This document shows positions 54,301 through 63,320 of a stretch of DNA of 64,000 nucleotides, piece by piece. Each line of letters opens with the position of its first letter. The stretch's first letter is position 1. The stretch spans positions 111,938 through 175,937 of the forward strand of contig CAVWRA010000003.1 in NCBI GenBank assembly GCA_963757265.1. Direction: 5' to 3'. Position numbers and translations under genes: made by a program. Origin of the DNA: CAIVVT01 sp963757265 (GTDB taxonomy: Bacteria > Acidobacteriota > Terriglobia > Bryobacterales > Bryobacteraceae). The notes under the pieces are model-generated. The model had not been told where the DNA came from and did no database searches. It saw nothing but the letters and a program-made list of their open reading frames with translations.

Positions 54301-54643
54301 CATGGAGAGGATAAATGGCAGGCCGGCGGAATGGTCCAGCTCAGAAGAAATGGTGTACGTAAATGGCCGGGGTACAATGACCGACTTCGGCGCCGTCGAG
54401 ACGGCCGGCGCCATTCGCCTCACCCGCGACGGCGAAGACCTGGTCGTTACGGCGTTACCGGACGGTGGTGAATTCCCTGTGCGGCTGCGATGGGACCGAT
54501 TGCCGTGGAATCTCCCGGCGCCAAGGCGCGCCGAGTCACTCGACGAATCCGGCCACGTGACAAGCACGGAAAACCTGGAATCGAACGATGGCATCGTCGT
54601 GTTGAATTACCGCCCTAGAGTATTTGAATATCACCTGCGGTAA
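51370..54643 (+). pseudogene. Large secreted glycosidase-like protein (GH101-like TIM barrel?), one frameshift
   Basis: Two overlapping frames encode one protein of about 1,090 residues. The first (from ATG 51370, or GTG 51355) has a signal peptide (MRHVILVMVLAAAAVSGLSG) and beta-sandwich-like domains. The second takes over near 53010, where TTGCAAGGTTACC has one A too many compared with a continuous reading (LLQ then VTDITPNRLQVDP). It contains a probable barrel with VVFHNWQLWGYDYRLPD, FAPHDNYTDWYPQADG, an acidic YFIDVWGSDGGADYWTHDG and PQISEGGNDQDLGAIDGAQ, where Asp and Glu could be catalytic. I assign it tentatively to glycosidase-like proteins related to GH101; the family is not certain. 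An indel in an AA run could be an assembly error, in which case the gene is intact. Confidence 0.65.
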
Positions 54644-54803
54644 GTGATCGCTACGAAGCGCCACGCATTCACTTTGCGTCCCTTACACTAGCTCAGGGAC
54701 CAGGTGTCCCCGTTACATCGGCATTAGCCCGGATTCGCGGAATCCGGATCGAAGATCCACCCGGAGGACAATCTGGCTCGATGACCGAAACGATCGCGCT
54801 GCG

Positions 54804-56843
54804 TTATAGCCGCGGTTCATCCGGCGAGACCATCGCCGCTCGAACGTCGTCACCGATAGGACTGCCCCCACCTTCGGCGCTGGGCACTCTGTAGGTCAGC
54901 ACGCGCCCGCCGTAAGTGTACGGCCCGACTGGTTCTTCAATCCAGCCCAGGTCCATCCGGCGCGACTTGCGCCGCTCGAACAGTTCCAGCACCCGCTTCA
55001 TGACTTCAGGCTTCATCTCGGCTGGACCGATATTGTCGCCGAACGGGCCGCCGCTCAACGCCACCGGAGCATCGAACGCCTCGACAGCGTACTTAGTGAA
55101 GGGGAAAAGCGTGACCGGCGCCCAATTGCAGGCCCACAGAATGTTCCCGTAATTCTGGAAAAAGAATCGCGGGAAAAGCGAAGGCAGACAGGCGAGGTCG
55201 GCATACCCGCCGTGTGTAAAGGTCGCGTAACAGAAGTCGGAGCCAAGAAACGCTGCGTCGCGATGGTGCTGTTGCACGATCAGGGTCAATTCCTTGATCA
55301 GTGTCATCATGGCCCGGCCCGCATAGCCTGGGTGCGCGGCGGTTCCCAACTCTTCGGGGCCGACAGAGTCGGATAAGTCGAACACATAGCCATCGAGTTC
55401 CTTGCGGAATTCTCCGATCAACGCTTCGAGGAAACCGCGATAGAAATCTCGCACCTCGGAGACGAGGGGATTGCGAATGTACTGTTGGCCTATGGTGTCC
55501 GGCCCGCGCCAGCCGCCTGGATGGAGGAAGTGCTCTGGAGGATCCGAATCTTTCAAACCGCCAGGGGCCTGCAGGCCGGTAGCGTAATACAGGATCACCC
55601 GAAAACCTCTGTCCTTCGCATACCGGCAACGCCGATGCATATCGGCTAGCGACATTTCAACCGGCCGCATCTCCTTGAGGGAATCCGGTCGAAAGATGTA
55701 CGGCAGCCCGGAGCCCGGCGGTTTTGCCCACTGCGCCTGGAATGCGGGGTCTTGCGCGCTCGGAAACGCCACCCAGGTCTTGTTCAGTGAACGCGTTCGG
55801 GCGTCGTAGTTATAAGGCCCGACGCATCCGTACCACCCGTGCAGTGCAAATGCTACCTTGGGGCGGTCGGCAGGCTTGATCAACTCGGCCATCCTGTCGA
55901 TATCGGCGAACCACCCGCGGCCGTTCTTCCCAAAGTAGTCGTACTCTTGCAGTGCCACTTCGTGCGTCCAGGCTGGACCAGGATCGACCGGTGTGAGGGC
56001 CGCCAGGCGAAACAATCGCAGGCCCTGCCGGAAGTCGCCCTTGTGGACAATCGTGTAAACCTCGCGCTGCTCCTCTCTTTCAATCCCCGGGCTGCCAGGA
56101 TAAAGGCAGTTAAACTCGCCCGGCCTCTCTCCGTGCGGCAGTCGCAGATAGGTCGTAAACAGCGGATCGGCGCAGTGCGTGATGTGCAGGTCGCTGTTGT
56201 CGGCGTACTCTTCGGCCAGGGGGATTGCCAGGCTCTGCGTTCCTTCGCCGTGTTTGCTAACAAACGAGCCAGCCACTTGGAAGACATATTCGTCGTCGTG
56301 GTCCAGTCCACGGATTGGCTGTTTTCGGCCCACCCCGCTTTTCAATGGCAGAAATACCTTGCGTCCGTCCGTTCCCAGGCGAACGGTCTTCGGGAGCCTC
56401 AGCACCAAGGTGCTGGGAACGTTTTTCGGAGTGTGGAACCGCACCGTCTGCTTGAGTGCCACGTCTCGGCCCGCCGCGATCAACCCGATGCCGTAATCGA
56501 CCGTTAGAGGGTAGGCCCCGGAGAACTCGTACCGTAAGACCACGCCCGACTCATCCCTGCGGGTGGAAACCGGCCGGTTGCAGTTGCAGATGCACTCCCT
56601 GAAAATCACAATCTGCGGCTGATTGGCACCCAGGTTGTGCTGAAGAAGTTCCTCGGTTCCGAACCTGAATGACGTGATGTTGCCGTCCGACGCTACGACC
56701 ACCCTGCAGTCGCCTCGCTCGATCACGTTTTCTGCTGCGGCTGCTTCCAGCGCGGGCGCACCTGTCCAGACAGCTGCTGCCGTTAGACTCTCAAGAAAAT
56801 GTCTTCTTTGCACTGAGTTCAAGCTATTCTTCGCGATCTCCAT
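54804..56843 (-). CDS. Exported protein of uncertain family, hydrolase-like (paralogue of 57208-59184)
   Basis: The 679-residue product has an export leader (RRHFLESLTAAAVWTGAPA, Tat-like) and, in its second half, features of a TIM-barrel glycosidase: KVAFALHGWYGCVGPYNYD, CRYAKDRGFRVILYYATGLQ, LDGYVFDLSDSVGPEELG and NYGNILWACNWAPVTLFPF. The acidic D-x-S-D segment may be catalytic. The N-terminal 300 residues look like a beta-sandwich. It is clearly homologous to the divergent gene at 57208-59184, the two differing mainly at the termini. I cannot name the family. GGGAGG seven bases upstream supports ATG 56843. The tail of an IS1380 remnant lies upstream and points into this gene. Confidence 0.75.
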   Translation of the reverse strand: MEIAKNSLNSVQRRHFLESLTAAAVWTGAPALEAAAAENVIERGDCRVVVASDGNITSFRFGTEELLQHNLGANQPQIVIFRECICNCNRPVSTRRDESGVVLRYEFSGAYPLTVDYGIGLIAAGRDVALKQTVRFHTPKNVPSTLVLRLPKTVRLGTDGRKVFLPLKSGVGRKQPIRGLDHDDEYVFQVAGSFVSKHGEGTQSLAIPLAEEYADNSDLHITHCADPLFTTYLRLPHGERPGEFNCLYPGSPGIEREEQREVYTIVHKGDFRQGLRLFRLAALTPVDPGPAWTHEVALQEYDYFGKNGRGWFADIDRMAELIKPADRPKVAFALHGWYGCVGPYNYDARTRSLNKTWVAFPSAQDPAFQAQWAKPPGSGLPYIFRPDSLKEMRPVEMSLADMHRRCRYAKDRGFRVILYYATGLQAPGGLKDSDPPEHFLHPGGWRGPDTIGQQYIRNPLVSEVRDFYRGFLEALIGEFRKELDGYVFDLSDSVGPEELGTAAHPGYAGRAMMTLIKELTLIVQQHHRDAAFLGSDFCYATFTHGGYADLACLPSLFPRFFFQNYGNILWACNWAPVTLFPFTKYAVEAFDAPVALSGGPFGDNIGPAEMKPEVMKRVLELFERRKSRRMDLGWIEEPVGPYTYGGRVLTYRVPSAEGGGSPIGDDVRAAMVSPDEPRL

Positions 56844-56984
56844 GTTGGCCTCCCGGCCGCTAGCGATCATATGTCAACCAGGTAATGCTCTCAACCGTTC
56901 TACCGCGTGGCGTGCTTGGCGTTATCGGATGAACACCCGAAAGAACGAAAGTGCTCTAGGCGAGGATTTCCATTTTGGCTCCTG

Positions 56985-57165
56985 GATCGGGCTTAGCGTA
57001 TCACACCCCCCGAGTCTTGATCCTCCGAACCGCAGTTTTTTCTCCGGGAGCCTTCTTTTGCCTCTGCCAAGCGCCAAACTCCACCCGCCACAAAAACCGA
57101 AAACCAGGAAACAACATCTTTTCAGTGATTTCCATAAACGCGTCTCCGACCTCCACGTCCTGGAG
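56985..57165 (-). repeat. IS1380 remnant tail (end part only)
   Basis: The minus strand repeats the tail at 6960-7150 almost base for base over long stretches (GCTCCCGGAGAAAAAACTGC, GGTTCGGAGGATCAAGACTC) and ends GATCCAGGAGCCAAAATGG. No transposase coding sequence accompanies it. It lies between two divergent paralogues and is oriented toward the minus-strand one. Confidence 0.7.
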
Positions 57166-57207
57166 TTATACTCACACTCAAACTGGTACGGAAGGTCGGT
57201 TAAGACA

Positions 57208-59184
57208 ATGACGAGAAGAGAATTCATCCCCGTTGCCGCCTCAGGCGCAGCAGACGCCCTCTTTGGTGAGGATGAGCGCAGCCCAACTCTCGAGGCGAAC
57301 GGGTGTCAAGTCAACCTCGACAGCTCAGGCTCGCTCGCTTCCTTTCAGGCTGAGCGACTCGATCTGCTGAACGTCCGCCTGGGCGCTTCCCATCCGCGCG
57401 TGGTGTATCTCGGTAAGGCAATCAATACCTGCGACACGCCCAGGAATCGGATGCGGCAAGGCCAGGCACGAGTCTTCGAATATGGATTCCAGGATCCCTA
57501 CCCACTGGAAGTCCGGTGGGAGTTGGAACTCCTGGACCTCGGATCGCGCGCCACTGCTTTGAAGCAGAAGATAGTTCTCAAGAGCCCAAGGCCCATTCGC
57601 GAGCAGATCATGGTCCAGTTGCCGCATCACATCCAACTGCCATTCTCGTCCCGCCAGGTGTTCCTTCCGATGAAGAACGGCGTGGGACGGTTGAAGGAGG
57701 TGTGCGGCCTTGACAATGAAGATGACTACGTCTTTGAGTTGTCCGGCTCCTGCGGCAGTGCGCGCCCACAGATGCTTGCGATCCCGATGGTGCATGAAAG
57801 CTCCGCCCGGAGCGACGTCCGGCTGACCCACTGCACGGATGCGTTGTTCACTTCCTTGATCCGGCTTCCCTTCGGCGAGCTGGCTGGCCAGATCCACTGG
57901 ATCTATCCCGCTTCCGTGGGACTGCCGGCGGGAGAAGAAGAACGGACGGTTTACACAATAGTCCACCATGGCGGCCCAGAGGAGGCGATCGATCTGTTCT
58001 ACCGGACCGCTCTGGCTGACGTCAAACCGGGTCCGGATTGGCTGCACGACGAGGCGATGGTCGATTTCGACTACCTGAGTAAGAACGGCCACGGCTGGTT
58101 CGCAGACATCAACAGGCTGACCGAGCTGATCGCGCCCGCGGACCGGCCCAAGATAGTACTTGCGCTCCATGGCTGGTATGACGTGATCGGGAAATACACT
58201 TTCCTACCCAAGACCGGCTCGCTCGAAAAGGAATGGACTGCATTTCCTGCGGCGCGTTCCGCGCTCGTGCAATCCTGGGGCCGCGGGCCCGACGCCGGCA
58301 GCCTCCCCACCCTGCTCGAAACGCCCGGCTACGGCTGGCCGCGGAAATCCGTCGAAGCGCTGCAGCCGGTTCCGATGAGCATCGAAGAGATGCATCGGCG
58401 CATCCGGTTTGCGAAGGATCGCGGATTCCGCGTCGTCCTCTATTTCGCCGACGGCTTGAATGCCTGCGACGCCTTGAAGGACATCTACGATCCCGCCAAG
58501 GTCTTGAACTGGGGCGGTTGGGAAGGTCCCGATACGATGGGCAAGGTGTATGCCCAGAATCCGATCCATCCAGAGGTGCGGAGGTTTTATACAGGCTACA
58601 TTCACGCGCTCCTCGGGGAGTACGGGAAGGAGCTGGACGGCTTCGTTTGGGACGAGACTTACACGGTTGCCCCTGGAGCCATCGGATCCCCGGCTGCTCC
58701 GGGTTTTGCGGATCGGGCGTTGATGACCCTGATGAAAGAAGTGGCGGGCGCGGTGGCAGCTTATCCAGGGCTGGCGTTCCTATCCTCCGACAACATAGGG
58801 TATCGAAAGGACATTCACAACGCCCCCTACTGCCTCATGGCGCATGGCACCTATCAGGACAGTCAATTCCGGCCTGAAGCGTGGCCTTATGCGATCTTCC
58901 CGAATTTCCGAAATACCTTCTGGTCGTGCAACTGGGCTCCTGTCAGCAATTTCGACTGCATGAAATTCGGTGTAGAGAATTTCGATGTCCCAGTTGCCAT
59001 CTCGAATGGGGCTTTCGGCGACGATATCGGCGTCTCCGAGATGACTGCGCCGCAACTGAAGCGCGTGATGGACCTGTTTGCGGTTCGCAAATCGAAGAGC
59101 ATGCGCATCGGCTGGATCGAAGAGCGAAACGCTCCGCCCCTTTACCGCAGCCGGCCGATCGAAAACAGGTATAACATCCTGTAG
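57208..59184 (+). CDS. Exported protein of uncertain family, hydrolase-like (paralogue of 54804-56843)
   Basis: The 658-residue product starts MTRREFIPVAASGAADALFG, a Tat-like leader, with GGAAGG upstream at a good distance. It parallels its divergent paralogue throughout: HGWFADINRLTELIAPADRP, KIVLALHGWYDVIGKYTF, RIRFAKDRGFRVVLYFADGL, NWGGWEGPDTMGKVYAQNP, ELDGFVWDETYTVAPGAIG and NFRNTFWSCNWAPVSNFD. The acidic pair in VWDETY is at the place of FDLSDS in the paralogue. The function is probably glycan hydrolysis, but the family is unassigned. The open frame continues far upstream through the IS tail, but no conserved sequence lies there. Confidence 0.75.
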   Translation: MTRREFIPVAASGAADALFGEDERSPTLEANGCQVNLDSSGSLASFQAERLDLLNVRLGASHPRVVYLGKAINTCDTPRNRMRQGQARVFEYGFQDPYPLEVRWELELLDLGSRATALKQKIVLKSPRPIREQIMVQLPHHIQLPFSSRQVFLPMKNGVGRLKEVCGLDNEDDYVFELSGSCGSARPQMLAIPMVHESSARSDVRLTHCTDALFTSLIRLPFGELAGQIHWIYPASVGLPAGEEERTVYTIVHHGGPEEAIDLFYRTALADVKPGPDWLHDEAMVDFDYLSKNGHGWFADINRLTELIAPADRPKIVLALHGWYDVIGKYTFLPKTGSLEKEWTAFPAARSALVQSWGRGPDAGSLPTLLETPGYGWPRKSVEALQPVPMSIEEMHRRIRFAKDRGFRVVLYFADGLNACDALKDIYDPAKVLNWGGWEGPDTMGKVYAQNPIHPEVRRFYTGYIHALLGEYGKELDGFVWDETYTVAPGAIGSPAAPGFADRALMTLMKEVAGAVAAYPGLAFLSSDNIGYRKDIHNAPYCLMAHGTYQDSQFRPEAWPYAIFPNFRNTFWSCNWAPVSNFDCMKFGVENFDVPVAISNGAFGDDIGVSEMTAPQLKRVMDLFAVRKSKSMRIGWIEERNAPPLYRSRPIENRYNIL

Positions 59185-59289
59185 CAAGGCGGCGTGAGGT
59201 TGATACGAATTCTGGCTATGCATTTGCGCGTCGCTGGCAGGAGAGCAGATGACGTCTCGAGACTGCTTCCTCAAGGTACTGCGTCGAGC

Positions 59290-59408
59290 GATGCCGGACC
59301 GGGTACCGGTAGCGCTTTTTATCTCGGCTTGCGTTGACCGGAGTCGGCGAAAGCTGCCGAACCTCATCTGCAAGACGCCCGTTCCTTGCTCGCGAGATCG
59401 CCGATAAC
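59290..59408 (+). repeat. Dispersed repeat, copy 3 of 3 (diverged)
   Basis: GGCGAAAGCTGCCGAACCTC and ATCTGCAAGACGCCCGTTCC parallel the end of copies at 2438 and 34297 (peptide ESAKAAEPHLQDARSLLARS versus RSEAAQHHLRNAGPLPECYR). It runs directly into the junction motif CGCCGATAACACG and the following IS1380 remnant. Confidence 0.45.
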
Positions 59409-59724
59409 ACGAAATAACGCGGCCACGCCTGACGAGACGTGGCTCCGCCGCAGCTCGCATCCCGCATTCCGTTCCAACAAGGTGCGGCTGTTGCACAGCC
59501 TGGTCGCCTACAACTTGGGAAAACCTTGGCGGCGGCTGGTGCTCCCGAAGAAGATCGAGAACTGGTCGCTGACCAGTTTGCAGCAGCGGCTGGTGAAGAC
59601 CGGCGGACGGCTGATCAAGCACGCCCAGTACTACTGGCTCATGCTGGCCGAGAGCCATCTCACACGGCAGTTGTTCGGGAGCATGATCCGGCGGATCGAT
59701 GCCCTGGTGTTGACGACCGGATAG
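59397..59724 (+). pseudogene. IS1380 transposase C-terminal remnant
   Basis: The frame from the junction motif CCGATAACACGAAATAACG (59401) gives FRSNKVRLLHSLVAYNLG, LVLPKKIENWSLTSLQQRLV, GGRLIKHAQYYWLMLAESHL and SMIRRIDALVLTTG before TAG at 59722. This is the longest uninterrupted C-terminal piece of the transposase, still without N-terminal and catalytic regions. It lies between a hydrolase-like gene and the S41 peptidase. Confidence 0.75.
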
Positions 59725-59985
59725 CAGGAGGGCGATGACACCAGCGAAATCAGGCGGCTAGGAGGTGAGGGTCGGCGAGGTGTTTGTGGAATGCGCTGGA
59801 GAGACAGGATTTTCTGGTCTTGAATTTCCCGACCAGGGCGACAGGCGCTCTTTGCAGGACCAAAGACGGACCAAAGACGGCTCCCGGAGGAGAAATGCAA
59901 CTTGTAGGACCAAAGGATGGCCTTTGGGTTTATGCTGAACAGGACCGGGAAGTCCCAAACGGGAATTCCGGTTCATTGGTGGCCG
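59725..59985 (+). repeat. IS1380 remnant tail, upstream of the S41 peptidase
   Basis: It shares AAATCAGGCGGCTAGGAGG, GGGTCGGCGAGGTGTTTGTG and GGAATGCGCTGGA with 36230-36290. A 10-base unit GACCAAAGAC is tandemly duplicated near 59858-59880. The end TTTATGCTGAACAGGACCGG then CCCAAACGGGAATTCC matches 11886-11925. The peptidase start is 41 bases away. Confidence 0.6.
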
Positions 59986-60025
59986 CGCGTCAACACTGTA
60001 GATTTGTGTGACTCGAGGAGAAGTC

Positions 60026-61317
60026 ATGAAGGTCGCCATCGTATTTGTACTTGCCATCGTGCCCCTGTGGCCGGCCGACAGCGCCGATCCGGGCATCAGC
60101 CCTCGCGACAAAATGTGGATCGCGTCCAAGATTTACGCCAGCATCGAGAGTCGATTCGGGCACTGGCAGGCCATTCCGGGCTTCGACCTGGACAAGGCGT
60201 ACCAGCAATACCTGGACGAAATCGCGGGCACGACAAGCCGGCGCGAATTCGACCTGGCGACGATCGCGTTCTTGGCGCAACTGCGGAACGGACACAGCAC
60301 CTTCTCCGACGACTGGCTGGGAGCGCGTAGCCAGTTGCCCGGCTTCTACCTGGACTTGGAGGGCGGGCGATGGGTAGTCAAGCGGTCGGGCCGAGCGGGG
60401 CTGGAGCCGGGCGACGTAGTGGTCAGCATTGCCGGTAAATCGACGGCGGAATTCGTCGCGGAGCGGACAAAGTACATCTCCGCATCGAGCGAGTTCGCGC
60501 GACGGACGGGGGTGTTCTTCTTCTCGCCGGTGTGGCCGACGCAATTCGAAGTGGCGCTGGCGGATGGCCGGCGGGTGAACATCGACCGCACTCAGCCAAC
60601 GGCGGAGCAGTGGATTGCCGCGGCGCCGGGCAGTGTGCCGGATGACGTGGCGTATCATCGAATCCCGTCTTTCGGCGACCCGAAGCGCGAGCAGGAGGCG
60701 ATTGCCTTCCTGGAGGCCCACAAGGGTGCGCCGGCGGTGATCCTCGACGTTCGCGGCAACGGAGGGGGCTCGACCCCGGAGCAGTTGATCCGGGCGATCA
60801 TGGACCGGCCCTGGCCGCAGTGGATCGAATCGACGTCAGTGCATTTCCCGCTGTTTCGGACGTATGGCGAAATGTTCTCGCCGCAGGATGCGGCGGCCAA
60901 CCCGCGCAGCGAAGGGTACCTGGAGGCGTTTGCGGGCTTCTTCGGCCATCCATACCTGATGCTGCCGGCGCCCATGGGTCAACCGGAGAAACCGATCTAC
61001 ACGGGCCGGGTGGTGATCCTGGCCGACCTCGGTTGTGGGTCGGCGTGCGAGGATTTCGTGATGCCGCTGAAGTATTCAGGACGCGCCACGGTTGTGGGCG
61101 ATACCACCGGGGGCAGTTCGGGTCAGCCTTACATGTACGACTTCAAGAACGGAATGTTCTTTCGCGTCAGCACGAAGCGGATGTACTTCCCGGACGGTAC
61201 GGAGTTCGAGGGGCGGGAATCCGGCCTGATGTCGAGATAATCCCCACGGCATCCGACATCGAAGCTGGACTCGATCCGGCGCTGGAGCGGGCTGTCGTAC
61301 TGGCGCGAGCGAAATAG
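60026..61317 (+). CDS. S41 family C-terminal-processing-like serine peptidase, frameshift near the end
   Basis: The exported protein (signal MKVAIVFVLAIVPLWPADSA, with CGAGGAGAAG upstream of ATG 60026) has a short N-terminal helical domain, a PDZ-like segment (AGLEPGDVVVSIAGKSTAEF) and the S41 catalytic core: VILDVRGNGGGSTPEQL, VVILADLGCGSACEDFVMPL with the nucleophilic Ser, and ATVVGDTTGGSSGQPY. The frame ends at 61240 with SGLMSR, but the family sequence continues in another frame as GIRPDVEIIPTASDIEAGLD to 61317. One G lost from the run at 61209-61212 (GAGGGGCGGG) explains this. If the indel is real only the last 35 residues change, so activity could survive. Confidence 0.88.
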
Positions 61318-62061
61318 CGATTGAGTTTGCATCCAAAGTGCGGTAATCATGTTCAGGGAGTTCCGAAGAACGCATTATCCTGAGTACGGATGCGCTTCTT
61401 TGATCTCTTCAGAAGGAGAAAACTCGATGCGCCCCAAGAGGTCGCTTTCCTGCGAAAGGGATAGGTCCCTCTCTGCGCCAGTGCGCCCGGTAGGCGGCAC
61501 CCGTCGGGCAAGACCAAGATGACTACTCCTCTGACGCGCGCGGTCCCCGCCCCGAGCAGTGGTTGATCGCCGGGAGCGAGGCCTGCTGCGATGGGCAAGC
61601 AAGGAGTGGGCTAACTAAGAATTGCGTCGTAACAAGGCGGTAACTCTGACGCGGAGGAAGCCCGCGGTGGCGGCCCAATTAGGCTCAGAGGGACGCAGCC
61701 TTGGGCCCTACCTAGCCCGCGCCATCACCGCCCTCAGGGTGCTATTGATCCTTCAATTGAACTGCTCGTCTCACTCTCACAACCGCAATGGTGGATAAAT
61801 TGTACATAGCTCTCGCTGATTAGAACATGTTGGGCGAAGGGGCGAAGGCTCTGCCACCTTTGAGGCTTTCGATGGTTTCCGAGCACGATTGAATCAGGAT
61901 GCCTTTAAACGCTCTCCGTGCCGGTGTTAGCGGCTGCTTCGCAAGGAACTAATCTCGGGCGTACTGGTAGGCTCTCGCATTGGCCACACCGGGCTTTTGT
62001 ACCAGTTTGATTGAGAGTATACCGCTGGTCGTGGTCAGGGGGTAGTGGCGGACTTCGGCGT
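61318..62061. other. Long intergenic stretch, nothing recognised
   Basis: No frame of this 740-base region has conserved sequence. It may hold remains of further mobile elements, since an IS3 element and recombinase fragments follow. Confidence 0.4.
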
Positions 62062-62196
62062 CTCCCTTCGCCTGCTTAAGAGCTTCGGGCAGGCCGGCGA
62101 GGACCGGAGTCCAGGCCGAGCGGGAGCGAGTTCATCGACAGAGCCTGGACGCCGGCCGCAGTCCGGCCGCATCCAGGATCGGGCAGGCGAAGGGAG
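62062..62196. repeat. Nested inverted repeat (long imperfect hairpin)
   Basis: CTCCCTTCGCCTGC (62062-62075) pairs perfectly with GCAGGCGAAGGGAG (62183-62196). Inside, GGCCGG pairs with CCGGCC and CCGGAGTCCAGGC pairs with GCCTGGACGCCGG with one mismatch. The layout of a ~135-base imperfect hairpin with several stems recalls integron attC sites, REP/BIME units or a structured RNA, but none of these is identified. It adjoins the downstream end of the IS3 transposase gene. Confidence 0.6.
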
Positions 62197-62214
62197 TCTA
62201 TGTTGCGGCCTAGC

Positions 62215-63051
62215 CTACGCTGCTTTCGCGCGCGCGACCGGCGCCGGCGGGCGATAGCCCAGCGAGCTGTGCGGACGCACGGTGTTGTAGTGCTCGCGCC
62301 ACACTCCAATGATCACCTGCGCCTCGCGCAGCGAGTAGAAGATCTCGCCGTTCAGGCACTCGTCCTTCAGCTTACCGTTGAACGATTTGCAGTAGCCGTT
62401 TTCCCAAGGGCTCCCCGGCTCGATGAATAGCGGCTTGGTGCCCAGCGCCTGCAGCCACGCTCGCACCCGTTTGGCGGTCATCTCCGCGCCATTGTCCGAC
62501 CTTACGTGGTCGGGCACTCCGTATTGCAGCATGCACTCGCCCAGTGTCTCGATCACGTCGTGGCTGTTTAATCTCCGCGCCACGCGCAGCGCCAGGCATT
62601 CGCGCGTGAATTCGTCGATCAGCGTCAGCAGCCGTAGGCTGCGGCCGTCGTGCGTGCGGGCCTGCACGAAGTCATAACTCCAGACATGATTCTTGCGCTC
62701 GGGCCGCAGCCGGATGCAGGACCCATCGTTCAGCCACAGGCGCGCCCGTGGCTTCTGTTTGGCCGGTACTTTCAACCCCTCGCGCCGCCAGATGCGCTGT
62801 ACCCGGTCCTTGCCCACGTGCCAGCCATCCCGGTTCAGCAAGGCGGTGGTCCGACGGTATCCGTAGCGGCCGTACTGGCTGGCCAGGGCGATGATCGCCT
62901 TGGTCAGCTCATCTTCGTTATCCCGCTGCGTGGGCTGATACCGCTGCGTGCCGCGCAGCTGATTCAACAGCCGGCACGCCTGCCGTTCGCTGAGTCCCTT
63001 TTCCCGAGCGTGCGCGACGGCCACGCGGCGCCGCTCGGGACTCAGTAGTTT
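62215..63051 (-). CDS. IS3-family transposase OrfB (integrase catalytic core)
   Basis: Read from the slippery site, the frame begins KLLSPERRRVAVAHAREKGL, has the HTH_21 segment YQPTQRDNEDELTKAIIALA and the rve-type catalytic core with Asp in VWSYDFVQARTHDGR, Asp in PDHVRSDNGAEMTAKR and Glu in GSPWENGYCKSFNGKLKDEC, ending LGYRPPAPVARAKAA. The DDE triad is complete. The open frame extends to 63228 without a proper start, in keeping with expression by frameshift. Product size about 280 residues fits the family. Confidence 0.93.
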   Translation of the reverse strand, partial: KLLSPERRRVAVAHAREKGLSERQACRLLNQLRGTQRYQPTQRDNEDELTKAIIALASQYGRYGYRRTTALLNRDGWHVGKDRVQRIWRREGLKVPAKQKPRARLWLNDGSCIRLRPERKNHVWSYDFVQARTHDGRSLRLLTLIDEFTRECLALRVARRLNSHDVIETLGECMLQYGVPDHVRSDNGAEMTAKRVRAWLQALGTKPLFIEPGSPWENGYCKSFNGKLKDECLNGEIFYSLREAQVIIGVWREHYNTVRPHSSLGYRPPAPVARAKAA

Positions 63052-63320
63052 CCCTGGGCGATGTCCTTCAGGATCTGCTTTTCGAGCGTCAGATCGGCCA
63101 GCGCGCGCCGCAACTGGGCGTTCTCCTTCTGCAGGTCCTTCAGCTTCCGGGCCTGCTCCAGCTTCAAGCCGCCGTACTCTTTCCGCCACCGGTAGTATGT
63201 CTGATCGACAATCCCGGCCTCCTTGCACGCCAGCGGCACCGTCTTGCCCTGGCTCATGAGCACTTCAATCTGCCGCAACTTCGCGACAATCTGCTCTGGC
63301 GTGAACGCCTTCTTCGGCAT
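63042..63320 (-). CDS. IS3-family transposase OrfA (helix-turn-helix)
   Basis: The 92-residue protein MPKKAFTPEQIVAKLRQIEV has the HTH_Tnp_1 helix-turn-helix (KEAGIVDQTYYRWRKEYGG) and a leucine-zipper-like helix (LEQARKLKDLQKENAQLRRA). The heptamer GGGAAAC (63048-63054 on the minus strand) lies in the G-GGA-AAC register just before its stop, a classic -1 slippery site joining OrfA to OrfB, as established for IS3 elements. The frame is intact. Confidence 0.93.
   Translation of the reverse strand: MPKKAFTPEQIVAKLRQIEVLMSQGKTVPLACKEAGIVDQTYYRWRKEYGGLKLEQARKLKDLQKENAQLRRALADLTLEKQILKDIAQGNY

Noticed and set aside
61625..61650. GTCGTAACAAGG, resembling the 3' end of 16S rRNA
   Set aside because: Only a dozen bases match; no conserved rRNA sequence precedes it and the anti-Shine-Dalgarno end is absent.
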